A stretch of 13,646 nt of DNA, from contig DKUL01000037.1 of the NCBI GenBank assembly GCA_002490665.1, forward strand, positions 1-13,646, in the 5' to 3' direction. Position 1 is the stretch's first letter, and every line of letters starts with the position of its first letter. This document shows, piece by piece, positions 13,487-13,646 of the stretch. This DNA is from Lachnospiraceae bacterium UBA7205 (GTDB lineage Bacteria > Bacillota > Clostridia > Lachnospirales > Lachnospiraceae). A program made the translations under genes and the position numbers. The notes below the pieces were generated by a model. That model had not been told where the DNA came from. It saw only the letters and a list, made by a program, of their open reading frames with translations, and searched no databases.

Positions 13487-13646
13487 ATGAATGAAAAGAC
13501 ACCTGACACAATAAAGGCTGAATTAATGTCAGCCATATCGGCGGCAATCGCTAACCCACACAAGGAGTTCGGCGCACAGGAATGCAATTTTGTACGCAGA
13601 CGCAAGCTGACCCCGGAAGTAGTTTTCAAACTGTTACTGTCAATGC
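13487..13646 (+). CDS. IS4-like transposase, N-terminal part (cut by window edge)
   Basis: The first 53 codons of a frame still open at the window end. The product begins MNEKTPDTIKAELMSAISAA and continues with ECNFVRRRKLTPEVVFKLLLSM, the usual N-terminal form of IS4-family DDE transposases (F-x-R-x-RKL followed by a helix ending LLSM). The catalytic DDE residues would lie outside the window. The ATG has AAGGAGG 9 bases upstream, a strong site, so control is likely transcriptional through the leader terminator. Confidence 0.72.
   Translation, partial: MNEKTPDTIKAELMSAISAAIANPHKEFGAQECNFVRRRKLTPEVVFKLLLSM

Larger units (their letters stand above)
13231..13646 (+). mobile_element. Left end of an IS4-like insertion sequence (cut by window edge)
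   Basis: The element is recognised by its transposase start (13487 onward) and by a terminal-repeat-like sequence near 13238-13252 (CCCATTAAGTTAAGC), which resembles the CCCATCAACTTAAG ends of IS231/IS4-group elements as I remember them. The exact outer boundary and target duplication cannot be set because the right end is outside the window. It contains a promoter, a leader terminator and the transposase start. Confidence 0.6.

Overview
The window looks like chromosome from a gut-type Clostridia bacterium, probably Lachnospiraceae. This is inferred from gene content: an AAA-ATPase/PD-(D/E)XK gene, GHKL/LytTR two-component genes, an RsgI-type anti-sigma factor, strong GGAGG ribosome sites, sigma-A-like promoters and a BrnT-type relic. 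No rRNA, tRNA or CRISPR was seen. Most genes lie on the minus strand.

Positions 19-3727 (minus) hold an intact AAA-ATPase/nuclease-like gene (2088-3662) and a decayed second copy of it (19-185). Between them sit a secreted Cys/His-rich protein with three 29-residue CX5CX5CX5C repeats (1544-1978), an ECF sigma factor (978-1457) and a membrane anti-sigma factor (220-981). The anti-sigma factor has the Asn-Pro motif known as an autoproteolysis site in RsgI proteins and a His-rich tail. The sigma and anti-sigma genes overlap by ATGA. Two hairpins separate them from the Cys-rich gene.

Positions 3728-9455 (minus) hold an ABC exporter (ATPase plus 842-residue FtsX-type permease) and a GHKL histidine kinase/LytTR regulator pair. 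Each pair overlaps by ATGA. Between them, on the plus strand, is a broken toxin-antitoxin-like module (7080-7313): a brnT-like gene that seems to have lost its middle, and a small antitoxin-like frame broken by one extra base. Its promoter still looks good.

Positions 9430-11544 hold an SPL-type radical SAM gene (minus) and a divergent azlCD branched-chain amino acid exporter (plus), with candidate overlapping promoters and dyads between them.

Positions 11582-13119 (minus) hold a compact phage lysis cassette: XhlA-like protein, r1t-type holin, and a two-domain amidase-glucosaminidase endolysin. No other phage genes are visible. Immediately upstream, the left end of an IS4-like insertion sequence begins (about 13231 to the window edge). 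It has a promoter, a strong leader terminator and the first 53 codons of a transposase.

The most interesting items are the sigma/anti-sigma/Cys-repeat module with its hairpins, the broken toxin-antitoxin relic, the transposase leader terminator (possible small RNA), and the orphan lysis cassette cut off by the insertion sequence.
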